The notes beneath the pieces are model-generated. The model ran no database searches. It was given only the letters and a program-made list of their open reading frames with translations, and had not been told where the DNA came from. From Argyresthia goedartella (lineage: Eukaryota; Arthropoda; Insecta; Lepidoptera; Argyresthiidae): a stretch of DNA of 64,000 bases. This document shows, one piece after another, positions 39,601 to 51,600 of the stretch. The stretch lies in NCBI GenBank assembly GCA_949825045.1, contig OX463806.1, forward strand, positions 39,270,208 through 39,334,207, read 5' to 3'. The position numbers and the translations under genes were made by a program. The first letter of the stretch is position 1. The number at the start of each line of letters is the position of its first letter.

Positions 39601-42600
39601 GTTCTTCGATTGCCACCGCCCAAACCCCATAGAAAATGTGTGGGGAATAAAAAAAATATATATTGCTTCGCATAACGTCGACCAAAATGTGACGGGAATA
39701 ATGGAACTAATAAATGAACGTCTAAGCCAAATTGATGGAGATATGTGGGGTAATACTTGTCGACATGTACAAAAGAAAGAAGAAGAATACTATCGACATT
39801 TTGACATGGAGTCAGAAATCGTAATCAGCCTTGGTGAGAGCAGCGAATCCGACAGAACCCGTATATTATCAAACACAACAAGTTAGCGCTCCTGCACACG
39901 ATAACTGTATTTGTATTTGTACCCGACTGTACCTCTTGTCACGCACACAAAGTCACTGTATATGTACAAGGTTTACCCACACATAGCGCCGCGCGCACAA
40001 CTGAGTTGAAGTATCTATACAAGACTTATTTGGCTCTGTCAGGATTCGATTCCTTGAAATTTGGCCCACAAGGCAGAAAGTCGACCGCTCGGCTACAGAA
40101 GCATCTAATGCACGGTACAGTGTAAAACCTCACGGCATTCCTAAGAGAAGATGAAGTTATGAGTCAATCCCAGAGAGTTTCTCGAAGACATCGTAGAGAT
40201 ATATACCGTCCAAGTCAAATTGGGATGTCACTATTTTAAAGATGCAGTCCAAGTAGTAGTTAGAGGTTTAACCAAATGGATACACGACAAAATAAAAGTT
40301 AAATACCTATTTATTCATTCTAATATTTTATTTACCACAATGAAAATCAAATAATAATAATACCTTGGACACTATTTACACGCATTGATCTAGCCCCCCA
40401 ACTAGGATTCCCTGTATCTTGAACCTATTCTATTATCATCACTAGAAACACTTAAGAAACACTGGTTTCTCCAATTTCTATCTCTTTTTCTGATATCATC
40501 CTTCACACAGTATATGAATATACCCAGTATAATGAACAATGTGATGTCTAGCTTATAAACAAGTTTTCGATACTTTTCAATTTCATAATTTTGCAGTAAT
40601 TTTCTGGCGAATCTTGTGCTTGAGAATTGACCATTAGATTTTCCTTTTCATACATGATGAAGAGGCAACAGATTCCATTTTAATACACCAGTGCAAGTAT
40701 GGCTTTAACGTTTGTTATCGAAATCGATAAACGGTGTCGATGCGGACTCGCGTTGCACTATGACAAAGGTAATGCAGGGCCTTTGCGAGCGGGCGGAATG
40801 TCACCTTCTCCGCTACTTCCTCTTTCTCATATGGCCGCCATGCCAACCTGATGCTAAATATACCTACCTAGTCATCGGCAAACCTTCTGCGGGTACTAAA
40901 ACTATACATAACGCAACAAATAATTGGTAAGAACTACCCACCTGGAGCAAACACGCCGCTGGCCGCCTGCTGTCCGTCCTTATTGTTCAGGTTGGGCGTC
41001 GACTTGAAGATGTCCCTCATGTAATCTAGCGGCCTGAAGTTAGACTCGAGCGAGTCGACGGCCGCCTCCAGCGTCAGCAGCAGCTCCGTGACGTAGCCCT
41101 GCATGTCCTCGCCCTGCTCCGCCACCGTCTCCACAAGGCGCGAGAGGATGTCGGAGACCATACGCCCGGTCATTGCGACGCCGATGAAGCGGAACACCTA
41201 GCGCATAGGCACGAAGGGCATTTCAATGTGTGTCATTCACGATTGAGCTGATCGTTATATCACACATGAGGCGGTATTATTCGAGCAATAGGTGAGCGTG
41301 AAAAGTTAGCCACGTGTCTAATTACCAATGCACAGGTGTTTCATACGACGTTTTTCAACAACAAACTTGCGAGGAATAAAACAGACTTTTGTTAATAAAT
41401 AGCCACACAAAGAAAAAGTCAATAAATATTCGTAGAAAATGGCGCGCCTGTTGTATTTATTTCGCAACAAACAAAGGCACAGTAAAACCGCTTAACAGCA
41501 TATGAAAATAATAATTTGAATTCGCAAATTAATGTTAATGTGTAGTGAAAAATATATAATCTGATGAAATAGTGATACAAATTTGATGTTTTTTTATCAT
41601 TATAAGTGCATTAAAATAGTTTTGTTTATTCATAATAATATTTATTAAGTAAAAAGCATTATTAGTGCATGATATCAACCATTATGAACTTGCTATAAAG
41701 AGTCAGAAGTTGCACGAGTTATCTCGAGAATCTATTTCTGCACCGGATTATTTATAAGTCACGATCACTTTGCATTAACTTCAACACAATGGCCTTACTC
41801 AACGTTGTTACTTACTAGAAATGAGTTCATTGAGCGTTTGCATGACTTGCGATTGCGACTGACCTGCAGGGAGCGGCCCGCATAGTGCCTGCTAGGACAC
41901 GACAGTCCCAGCTGCAGTGCGGTCTGCGCCCAGCGCTCGCTGATCAGAGCGTGCGGTAGTGACTCCCTGAACACTCGCAGCACGTGCCGGACCAGGGTAG
42001 ACATCTGCTGGCAGCTGCGCAGTGTCCATACTGGAAGAGGTGCGTGCTCGTTAGTAGGGGCACAGATAATTCTCGTAGCAGTAGGGCGTGAATACCTAAA
42101 GGGTGGTAAAACTATTTATCTTTCGGGGCTTTGGCGGCCGATAATTAAGATTCCCGCTGGTGATCAAAAGTGATCCTGAAGCAGGAACCGTCTGCTAATC
42201 ACTATCAGGTACATTCCACATTAGAGAAAAATGTCCCTTCTTCGAATTAGACATACTCTTATCACTATAAAGGACTTTCCACATTAGGGAGATCTAAACA
42301 TTCGATCTAAACATACTTCTAATCACTATCAAGGACTTTCCACATTAGAGAAGGACGTCCCTTCTTCGATAAATACACACTTCTTATTACTATCAAGGAC
42401 ATTACACATCAGAGAAGGTTATCATTTCTTCGATATACAAATACTTCTAATCACTTTCAGAAATGAGTGCCCCTTCTTCGATATAGACACACTTCTAATC
42501 ACTATCAAATACTTTCCAAATTAGAGGAGTGTCCTGATATAGACACACTTTTAAGGACTTAAATGATAGTGGTAATTTAATTGGTACGTACCTGCGAATA

Positions 42601-45600
42601 TAGCATCAAAACCCAAACAGCAATCAACTACATTAGGTTTTATAAATTAAAATATTTTGTGCGAACAAGTAGCAATCGATGATCAATGATTGTCGATACC
42701 CAACGAGCAAGTGATCTTACCGACGTTATCAGCTGGATGGATCGACGACACGACACAACCAATATTGCTGGGTAAACCTGGATCTGAATGGCACAGGACC
42801 GGATAAGTTAGCACAAAGAGGAGGAGGCTTATTCACAACAATCAACAAAAACACTTTGCCGATGATGACGAACGTACCTTTTGCAGTTATATCCTCATAG
42901 TTCCACAATGGCTGTGTGGTCGGCCGGCTCGCCACATAATGCACCAGCGACTTGATGACTTCAGCGACCGGCATCTCCGCGGCCTCGGGCTCCGGCGGCG
43001 CCTCGGCCTCCGTCTCCGCCTCGGTCACGATGACAGGCAGCGACGGGTAGTTGTCGGCCTCGGCTACGATGGACGCGAGTGTTAGCATGAATAGAGCAGC
43101 ACTAGCTAGATTTTCGATTAAAATAAAATGAATAGGATATTACAATGGCCCCAGTCCTGCAAGCCGGTACACAATATATCTATATAGCTAAATGTCTTAG
43201 ATGACAGATCGCAGTACAATAGGATGGCTAGCTATAGGAAAACTAGCTAGACAGAACGGGACTGATATTTTTTATTATGACGAAAAAGTGGAGTTTTATA
43301 AGTTTGAAGCGTTTTCTGTAAATGGTAGTACAGAAAACGCTGCGAAGTTTCTTAGATATGTTTTGGTAAAAAAAAAAAAACTACTTGAAACTTCTTGACA
43401 AGCAATAGCTGTCAAACCGGTAAACAAATTTTAATGTGGTTTTTTGTAGTTGATAGAGCTGCGACGGTTCTTTATATGTTTTATGAAATTCGGTCCTGTG
43501 GTTAGACAGTTATCAGCTTAACAAGGAAATGAGTGAACCAAACTTAAGACTTCTTAAGGTTTCAGGAAGAGCATCTGGTCAATGAAAGAGCTAATGAAGG
43601 GCAGGTAACCTTCCACTGTCAGTGAAGCGCTAAACTCGTCGACATGTGCATCCTGCCCATCCTAACCTATATAAGGCGAATAAACTTGGTCGTTCACCGA
43701 GCATCAGAAGTCCAAACTCGCAAGGTGTAAAACTAATAGACAGCGTTAAAACACCATACTGCGCTCCATAAGGGGCATCGCTGATGTGGGCATGCAGTCC
43801 GCAAAACTTAAGTGGAGTTGGGCAGGCCATGTGTCTCGAATGCACCCAGGCCAGAGATGTGGGCGAAATAAGCCACGGAATGGGCGCTTACAGACGGAGA
43901 GCGGCGCAGGGAAGGCCCAGAAGGTGACGACGGATTATTGAGGGTGGGGGGGGGGGGGGGGGGGGTGACCGCTCTATCTCGCTTAGGGTATGAGCGTGAG
44001 AGAGAAATTACCTGACCCTTAACCTACCATCGCTCAGAGGCAAAAATCTCAATAATACTTGACTAGCAACGTTTAGCGTTTCTAGTTAGGTGATTCTCGA
44101 CAAGTGGTAGTCAGCTTACCTTCAGGCGTAGTCTGTGGGTCTGAGTTGAGTGACTGAGTCTGCTGTGATCGAGAGGGTGTGTGACTTCCGCACGACAGGT
44201 AGCTGTCGAACACGGGGTCCGGTTCTGTTGATACAAATTATTCACTTCACAATTGAACTCAGTCTCGTGCGAACACTCACTCCGCATGCGCGTGTACCTC
44301 CCGCACCTACATTGAAATTTACCGTCAACCTTTGGCTCGCGTTACAACACGTATTATTTTTTACTGTTTTTCGTACTATCGGCTCCCTACTAGCATCAAT
44401 GCAGTGTGCTGTCTGTAAAAATTACTTTAATGATGGGTACAATGTTCGATCTGCAAAAACCAGCTGGACTTCAGCTGTGCGAACATTGCCGAAACCACCT
44501 GGAGGAGATGCGGACCCGACAAAAGGGCACAGCGGAAGTGTCCAACGTGCCGTGCTCCGTCACCTGCTGCACACACTGGACACCATATTGAAGGAGCTCC
44601 GGGACCTTAAACGCCATATGTCTGGCATGACAGTACTCAAGGAAGATATGCAGACCATCAAAAAAGAGCTGTCCGACCTCAAAGACTCATGCATCTACAT
44701 GAGTGAAAAAGTCGTGGAGCTCGGTGGAAGACTTACTAGTGTTGAGACCAGGGTGACCAACCTGGAGAAATTTCAGGATAGTGTCCATAATTTGCAAAAG
44801 GAATTAACCAACACAAAGCTCGAATTATCTGCCCAGGAACAAAGATCGCGGCTGAACAATATTGAATTAAAGGGAGTACCTATCAAGAAGGATGAAAACC
44901 TCTTTTTAATCGTTGAGAAGGTCAGCAGCAAAATTGGTTACGCTGTGCCTAAGTCCCAGATTAATTATATATAGGGTTCCTATGCACAATACTAAAGAGA
45001 AACTGATAATAGTCGACTTTTTAAACAGATATATTAAGGAAGATTTCATCGCGGCAGCACGTGCTGAAAGGTTGGTGGCCGCGGATATCGGGTTCCAAGG
45101 AGCTACTGGCAGAGTGTACATTAATGACCACTTGAGTATGGACCAGAAAAAACTACTCACTTTAACGAAGACCACTGCTCGGGAGAAGAGTTTCAAATTT
45201 GTGTGGATAAAGCACGGTAAAATACACGTGCGCCGCGACGACTCTTCAAAAGTGATCGTAATCAGACGTGAAAATGATTTAAACAAAATTGCTTAATATG
45301 TTGGTCACCTCACTGCCCCATTATAAACAACGTTATTAACTATAAGTCATTCTTATATGTAAATATAATTACTGTAGTTTCGTCACTTTGTAAATTGTTG
45401 TGCACCTCTGCCTTGCCAACAGCTTGTTACTATCGTATCATGTTGTCCTCGCTGAATGAGCCGTCCATCTCATTTGCTCACATTCATTCCGCATACTATC
45501 TATTTACTTCGCACGCTTGCCGACTTCACTGTGGATCTGTAAACCTACCCGCGCTCACTATATGTGTTTTTACCAAAATTGTTTATTATTCTGGCTTTTC

Positions 45601-48600
45601 ATACCGCTGCTTATTGTATTGCTATGTTTGTTTTAATTTGCATTTATTTCGTTTAATGGCTTAAGCATTTATTATCAGAACGTACGTGGACTACGAACGA
45701 AAACTGAGGAGGTTTATCGTAATGCGTGTTTGAGTGCATATGATGTAATAATCTTAACTGAGACATGGTTATTGGATAGTATATCTAACTCGGAGTTCTT
45801 GGATGATCGGTACCTAGTTTGGCGTAGAGACCGCGACTACTGCTCAACTGATCAAGTAATGGGCGGTGGTGTCCTGATAGCTACGCGTAAGCACTTGCAA
45901 GTTAAATTATTGCCCCATTTCAACTCCACGGCAGAAGACCTCTGGTTATGCCTACGTGTAAAGCAAGCTCTTACGCGTAAGTGGATTGACTTGTACCTGT
46001 GCGTGATATATTTGTGTGCACAGAACAATGGCTTGTCATTTAGTTCTCAATTATCTAATTTTCTTACTAATCTGAACATCGCTGTTTCAAATAACCCGTC
46101 CGATGCGTTCCTTATTGTTGGGGACTTTAATCTGAGCGGCACTGTTTGGTCTACCACACCTACCGATCATTAGAGATTTTACCCGTCAAATATTAGTAGT
46201 ACAGACGAATGTTTACCAACTGATGAAATGAGTGCCTTGGGTTTCGATCAGTATAACGGAATAACCAACGCGTCTGATAGAATTCTTGATCTAGTTTATT
46301 CTAATCAATTAATAACGGTATCTAAGTGTGTTGACCCTCTAACGCCAAAAATTGATTTGCATCATCCTGTTCTATTGTTAAATGCTAAATCATTCGAAAC
46401 CCCATCATTAGACTACGCGCCGCGTACCCGCTATGTATTTGCCAAGGGCGATTTTGAATCAATAAATAATGCAATTGGTAGTGTCGATTGGAATGCCAAG
46501 TTTCTATCCTGTTCAATTGACGAGTGCGTTACTTTATTTAATAAATTTATATATGATCTACATAGTAAGTATATACCAATTAAAGGCACCCGTAACTATT
46601 CGTAACCTATATGGTATAATACAGCTTTAAAAAAAGCTAAGGAAAAGAATAAGTTTTTAGTAAAATTCAAAAAATATGGTAATAAATCAGATGAACTAAC
46701 CTATATGCTTTTGCGTGACAGAGTTAATCGCTTGGAATCGAGTTGTTATCAAAATTATATTCAGTCGACTGAGGATGCAATAATAAAAAATCCTAAGCAT
46801 TTCTGGAGTTTCGTAAAAAATAGATCTCAATCTCTATCTATCCCAAGCTCGATGACATATAATAATACTACTTTTTCTAGTGGGGAGATAATTTGTAATG
46901 CATTCTCCACATTTTTTCAGTCTACTTTCCTTAACCCTAAAAGAAAGGTTTTAATTCATCTCCCTCATTTAATACTACTGCCATTGGTCATTCAACTCCT
47001 AATAATATAACCACTGATTTAAGCAATATTGAGGTTAACCCTATAGAAGTTAAGATTTTTCTGAATAAACTAAATACATCAAAAGTTCTCGGTCCTGATA
47101 ATATCTCGTCGAGATTCCTTCTAAAGAGTTCTTCAACTATCGCCTATCCAATAGCTGCCTTAGTTAGTAAATCACTTTCATGTAATATTGTTCCTAGACT
47201 ATGGAAATCTGATTTTATAACCCCAGTCCATAAGAAGGATTCTAAAACGGAAATAAGCAATTATCAGGTCAGCAAGTCGATGTTATATATACAGATTATA
47301 GTAAGGCGTTTGATAGAATAGATCATAATACATTAAAAAACAAGCTTATTGGAACGGGAATACATGGTGATCTGCTGAGGTGATTTTCATCTTATATCGA
47401 TAATAGATCCCAGGCTGTCGACCTCAACAATTACGTTTCTAGTTGGGTCCCTGTTCCAAGCGGAGTCCCTCAGGGATCCCTGCTTGGTCCTTTATTGTTT
47501 ATCATTTATGTGGGAGAGATCGAATCGTGTTTTTAATTCATCAAATCTATTGAGTTTCGCAGATGATATGAAAATTTATTCTATTATATCATCTCATGTT
47601 GATGTGATTGCCCTTCAGGCAGATCTCACTCGCTTAGAAGATTATTGCCGTATCAATAAGTTAGAGCTGAATCCTTCTAAATGTTTCGTCTGTACTTTTA
47701 CCTGTGAATTCAATGTTCTTCACACAAACTATACTTTACAAGGCCAGGATCTTTCTAGATGTAATATAATACGTGATCTCGGTGTACACCATGACTCAAG
47801 GTTGCTCTTTGATCGTCATGTTGATAAAATTAACAATAAAGCTTCGAAATCACTGGGTTTTGTTATGCGAATATCTAAGAGTTTTACTAGTATCAAAACT
47901 ATAAAACTATTATATTGTACATTTGTAAGAAGTAACCTTGAGTATGCGTCCCAGATATGGAACCCGAATTATGCCACTTATATAGATCGTATTGAAAATA
48001 TCCAAAAGCGGTTCCTGAGGTACCTATGTTTTAGAGTTAAAATTCCCTATAAATCCAATAACTATCTAAATATCTGTAAACAATTTCACTTTTTACCTCT
48101 TCAAAATAGGCGGAATATGGCCGATTACCTATATATGTTAATAATAATTAATAATGACATCGATTGTCCGGTCCTCCTGAGCAAACTTAAATTTGCTGTT
48201 CCACAGAGGTCACTCAGATTCAACCATCCATTAAATGTGCCTAGAGCCTCAACTAACTATAGACAAAATTCATTTATGATACGAGCAAGCAGGACTGTTA
48301 ACTGTTTTAGTAAGTTGGTGGACATAGACATATTTCATACCAATATTGTCAAGGCAAGGCGGTGCCTAAACATTAACTTTTTTAGTGCATAGCTTTTCTC
48401 TTTTTTAATATCGTTTTTGTGTCAATATCTCACTGTTTATTTTAATTGGCAAGTGTGACAAATATGATGAGTGTTCCCATGTTTAATTTTTGCTCTATTT
48501 CTATAAGTGAATACCTGTACTTGGCTTTCTATTTCTATTTTAGTTTTTAAGGAAATTAGTTTTATAGCTGTTGGTTTTCCAAATTTTAAATAAATAAATA

Positions 48601-51600
48601 AAAATAAATAAATGAAAAAATATTTTTCCTGATTGAGGACTCCTTTGATTTCTTTACTTTTTTAATTTCAAGCCATTCCAAATCATCACCCATACGTTCG
48701 ATTGCCAGCCATCACGCATATTCGTCATCATCAGTAACTCTTGTCCCCATTATCTGTAAACTGTAGTCCTTTGTCCTCGTCACCCGTAAATTCTGCCAAC
48801 ATCAACCCTAAACATTATCCATACATTTTGTCATCGTGACCCACAATTTCTGTCAGCGACGTCCGCCATCACGGTTACCTATCAAGTTGTGCTGCGTGAG
48901 CCACGCTCAGGCCGAGCTGCTGCGAACGGCTCGCCATTCGTGGTGATCCCCTACAACTACTAATAGCTTGTCCACGTCTCCCGAAAATACCTCAACGGTA
49001 AATTTTATCCCTATCTTCTGTTACTTTTGTCTCCACCTTCCGACACATTTGTTCCCATCTTTCATAACCTTAGCTTCCACCTTCCTTAAGTATGGTCCCC
49101 ATATTTTGTAACTTTTCCCCCCATCTCCCAGCTCATCTCTCATCGTGTACCTGTGAAGTTGTGCTGCGTGAGCGGCAGCGCCGGCGCCGCCACGCTGAGG
49201 CCGAGCTGCTGCGAGCGGCTCGCCAGCAGCACGCGAGCGACAGTCAGGTGGTCGTGGTGGGCGGCGACAGCTACTAGAAGATTCAGTAGTAGCTGCCGAC
49301 AGTGCTGGTGCACGATCCATCTGTGCCGATGACGAAAAAAATATAAGGCACGTCCCGCCAACACAAATAGCTGCTGTGTTGTAATCTGATTCTTTGGAAT
49401 TTTACTGAAGTCACACACATACATGCCTGCCTATTGAGCGCTGCTTAAATCATTTGATATAAACAAATTGCTTATAATGCGCAACTTCGCCCGTAGCTTA
49501 CTCTCACCTCAGTAGTGGAGTGAATTGGGAATTATACCTATAAATAATGTGATATCTAAATTCGTCAGCATAAATATTGCAATACTACTTTATAGTATAT
49601 ATAATACTATTGTTATAGTATAGTTATTGTAATTCACGAAGTCGACTGGGCTCTTGTGGCATTTAATAATACTGTAGTATTACAATATAAATATATATCA
49701 GTTGACGACTTTAGATATCACATTATTTTTAGGTATAATTTCCACTTCCATCTTACCGAAATCATAGAGCAGCCACTGAGACAAGAGTAAGGTACGAGCG
49801 ATGTTGTGCCTTATAAGGCAGTTACTGAATTCCTCGTCTAATATATATGCATGGGCAGTGGAATCTCACCTGTTATGGTCCATGCCCAGGAACACGATAT
49901 GCAGCATCAGCGGCACGTGGATGGACCAGTCCAGCTCAACTCCATCGAGGACTACGTCGCAGAGCAGCATCACCGCCACATTGCATCTGCGCACGAGATG
50001 TAGTAACGATATTGTAGAATTGACCATATCATGATGTGATTGACAATTTCATGAAATACGACAATTTCATGACATAGCCACCTCAAACTGATCATATCAT
50101 GAAATTGCCTGACCAGATCAATGAATGTTCAGCGCTTGATGATATGAACAACAAAATGCATGACTATTTCATGATGTGGTTAAACGTTAATTATCATATC
50201 GTAAAATAATTACATTAACCACCGTTAGAGGAACTGATGTCGATTTGTTGTTGATTTTCAAGATGGAGGCGGCCGGCCGGTAATTGTAATTCTAGAAATG
50301 CCCAACCACGATTGAATTAGAACATTCATTGAACGAAGAAATCTTCTAGGGCAAAACACTGCGGTAGCTTAGGTGAAGACTATTTTTTTTTGATTTGATT
50401 AGTCTTCGTGTTAGTTCGACATCATCATCATCATCAGCCCTTGTCATCCCACTGCTGGGCATAGGCCTCTCCCAAAGCACGCCATTCGTCACGGTCACCC
50501 GCCAGTCTCGTCCACTGCTTTCCAGCCACCTTAACAATGACATCTGACCATCAACATGTATATCACAAAAAACATACATACAGGTACGTGATTTTCCAGT
50601 TATAGGTTTTGCATTTTACTATCACTGCATGAGGATCGAAATCGTGGTGCATAATAACGGGATTCGGTACTGGAGAGATCTAAAGTAGAATGGCAGTAGT
50701 AGCATAGTCCACAAAGCCTGTCTGAGAACAAATGTGTTAAACGCTCAAGCCTCGTGATACAATGTTGTTGACTTACACGGCGCCGGAGCGATTGTAGGCG
50801 TAGGCGCAGCACGCCGCCGATTCAGTCAACAAGCTTCCACAGTGGTCCATTCAACACTGGCAACCGTGCCTACACACGGCGGAACTAACAGTAGATTTTC
50901 ACGGTGAAAAACGTGGGTCTTGTGGGCCTTACTCACCGATGGAACCCAGAGATGGGCTGGCTGCTGTCAGGTAGGTACTCCGTGAGGGGGGCGAAGTACC
51001 CCCCGTACTCGGGCATAGGCAGGGGGCGAGGCTGCGGCGGGTCGAGGCGCGGCTCGAACGGCGTGCTGGGGCAACTGCCCGGCGCCGGGGTCGACATCAT
51101 CTCGGGACACAGGCCAGTCTGACAAACCACTTAAATGTGTATACAATAGTGAGCGCCAAAATAAAATGTATTCAACGTTAGACCATTTTGTATAGCACCA
51201 TCTTGTAAGAGCAGTCTTACGAGTCCAATTTTGTAAAATTATGAAAATATCAAATAATGGACTTGCTACTTTATGCCTCTGCTCTGGGGTAAAGAAATAG
51301 CAAAGATATTTGAATTGACGACAAAATCATCACCGTTCATCGCCCAAAATCAACATCATAGTTTAGACGCATCATGTGCCTGGCCACACACTAGGGTAAT
51401 TTTTGTTGCGAGGACGAGAAACTGCGACGTTGCAGATATCCAACCATCCGGATTCGACCTACAATTCAAATTAGATTCCGGTTGAATGTCCGATCGGGTT
51501 TGTCTCACTCCGATCATCCGAATTCCGAAGGCCCATTAAATATTTAACCGCCCACCTAAAATACCAGGGCAAAGTGGTGGGTCAGGGTAGGTAAAGGCTG

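Larger units (their letters stand above)
44240..48615 (+). mobile_element. Decayed two-ORF LINE (non-LTR retrotransposon)
   Basis: Order: 5' region, ORF1 (about 44400-45296), ORF2 endonuclease (45664-46605) and reverse transcriptase (46606-48392), ending in an AAATAAATAAATAAAAATAA tail near 48588. Jockey/CR1-like organisation; the clade is not fixed. It lies antisense in the fry intron between exons 4 and 5. No target duplication was identified, and the 5' end is uncertain. Confidence 0.88.

Noticed and set aside
43946..43967. Poly-G tract as a functional element
   Set aside because: A homopolymer of this kind is likely a slippage site or sequencing artefact beside a LINE relic.
44150..44395. 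ORF start within fry exon 5 antisense
   Set aside because: The open frame runs by chance through antisense exon and LINE 5' region; the LINE ORF1 start is near 44400.
50777..50808. Possible short fry exon ([14 protein letters not shown] with a gtaagt donor)
   Set aside because: Exon 50937-51118 joins exon 49870-49986 directly in frame ([10 protein letters not shown]), matching the conserved FRY order; the candidate is not needed and has a poor acceptor.
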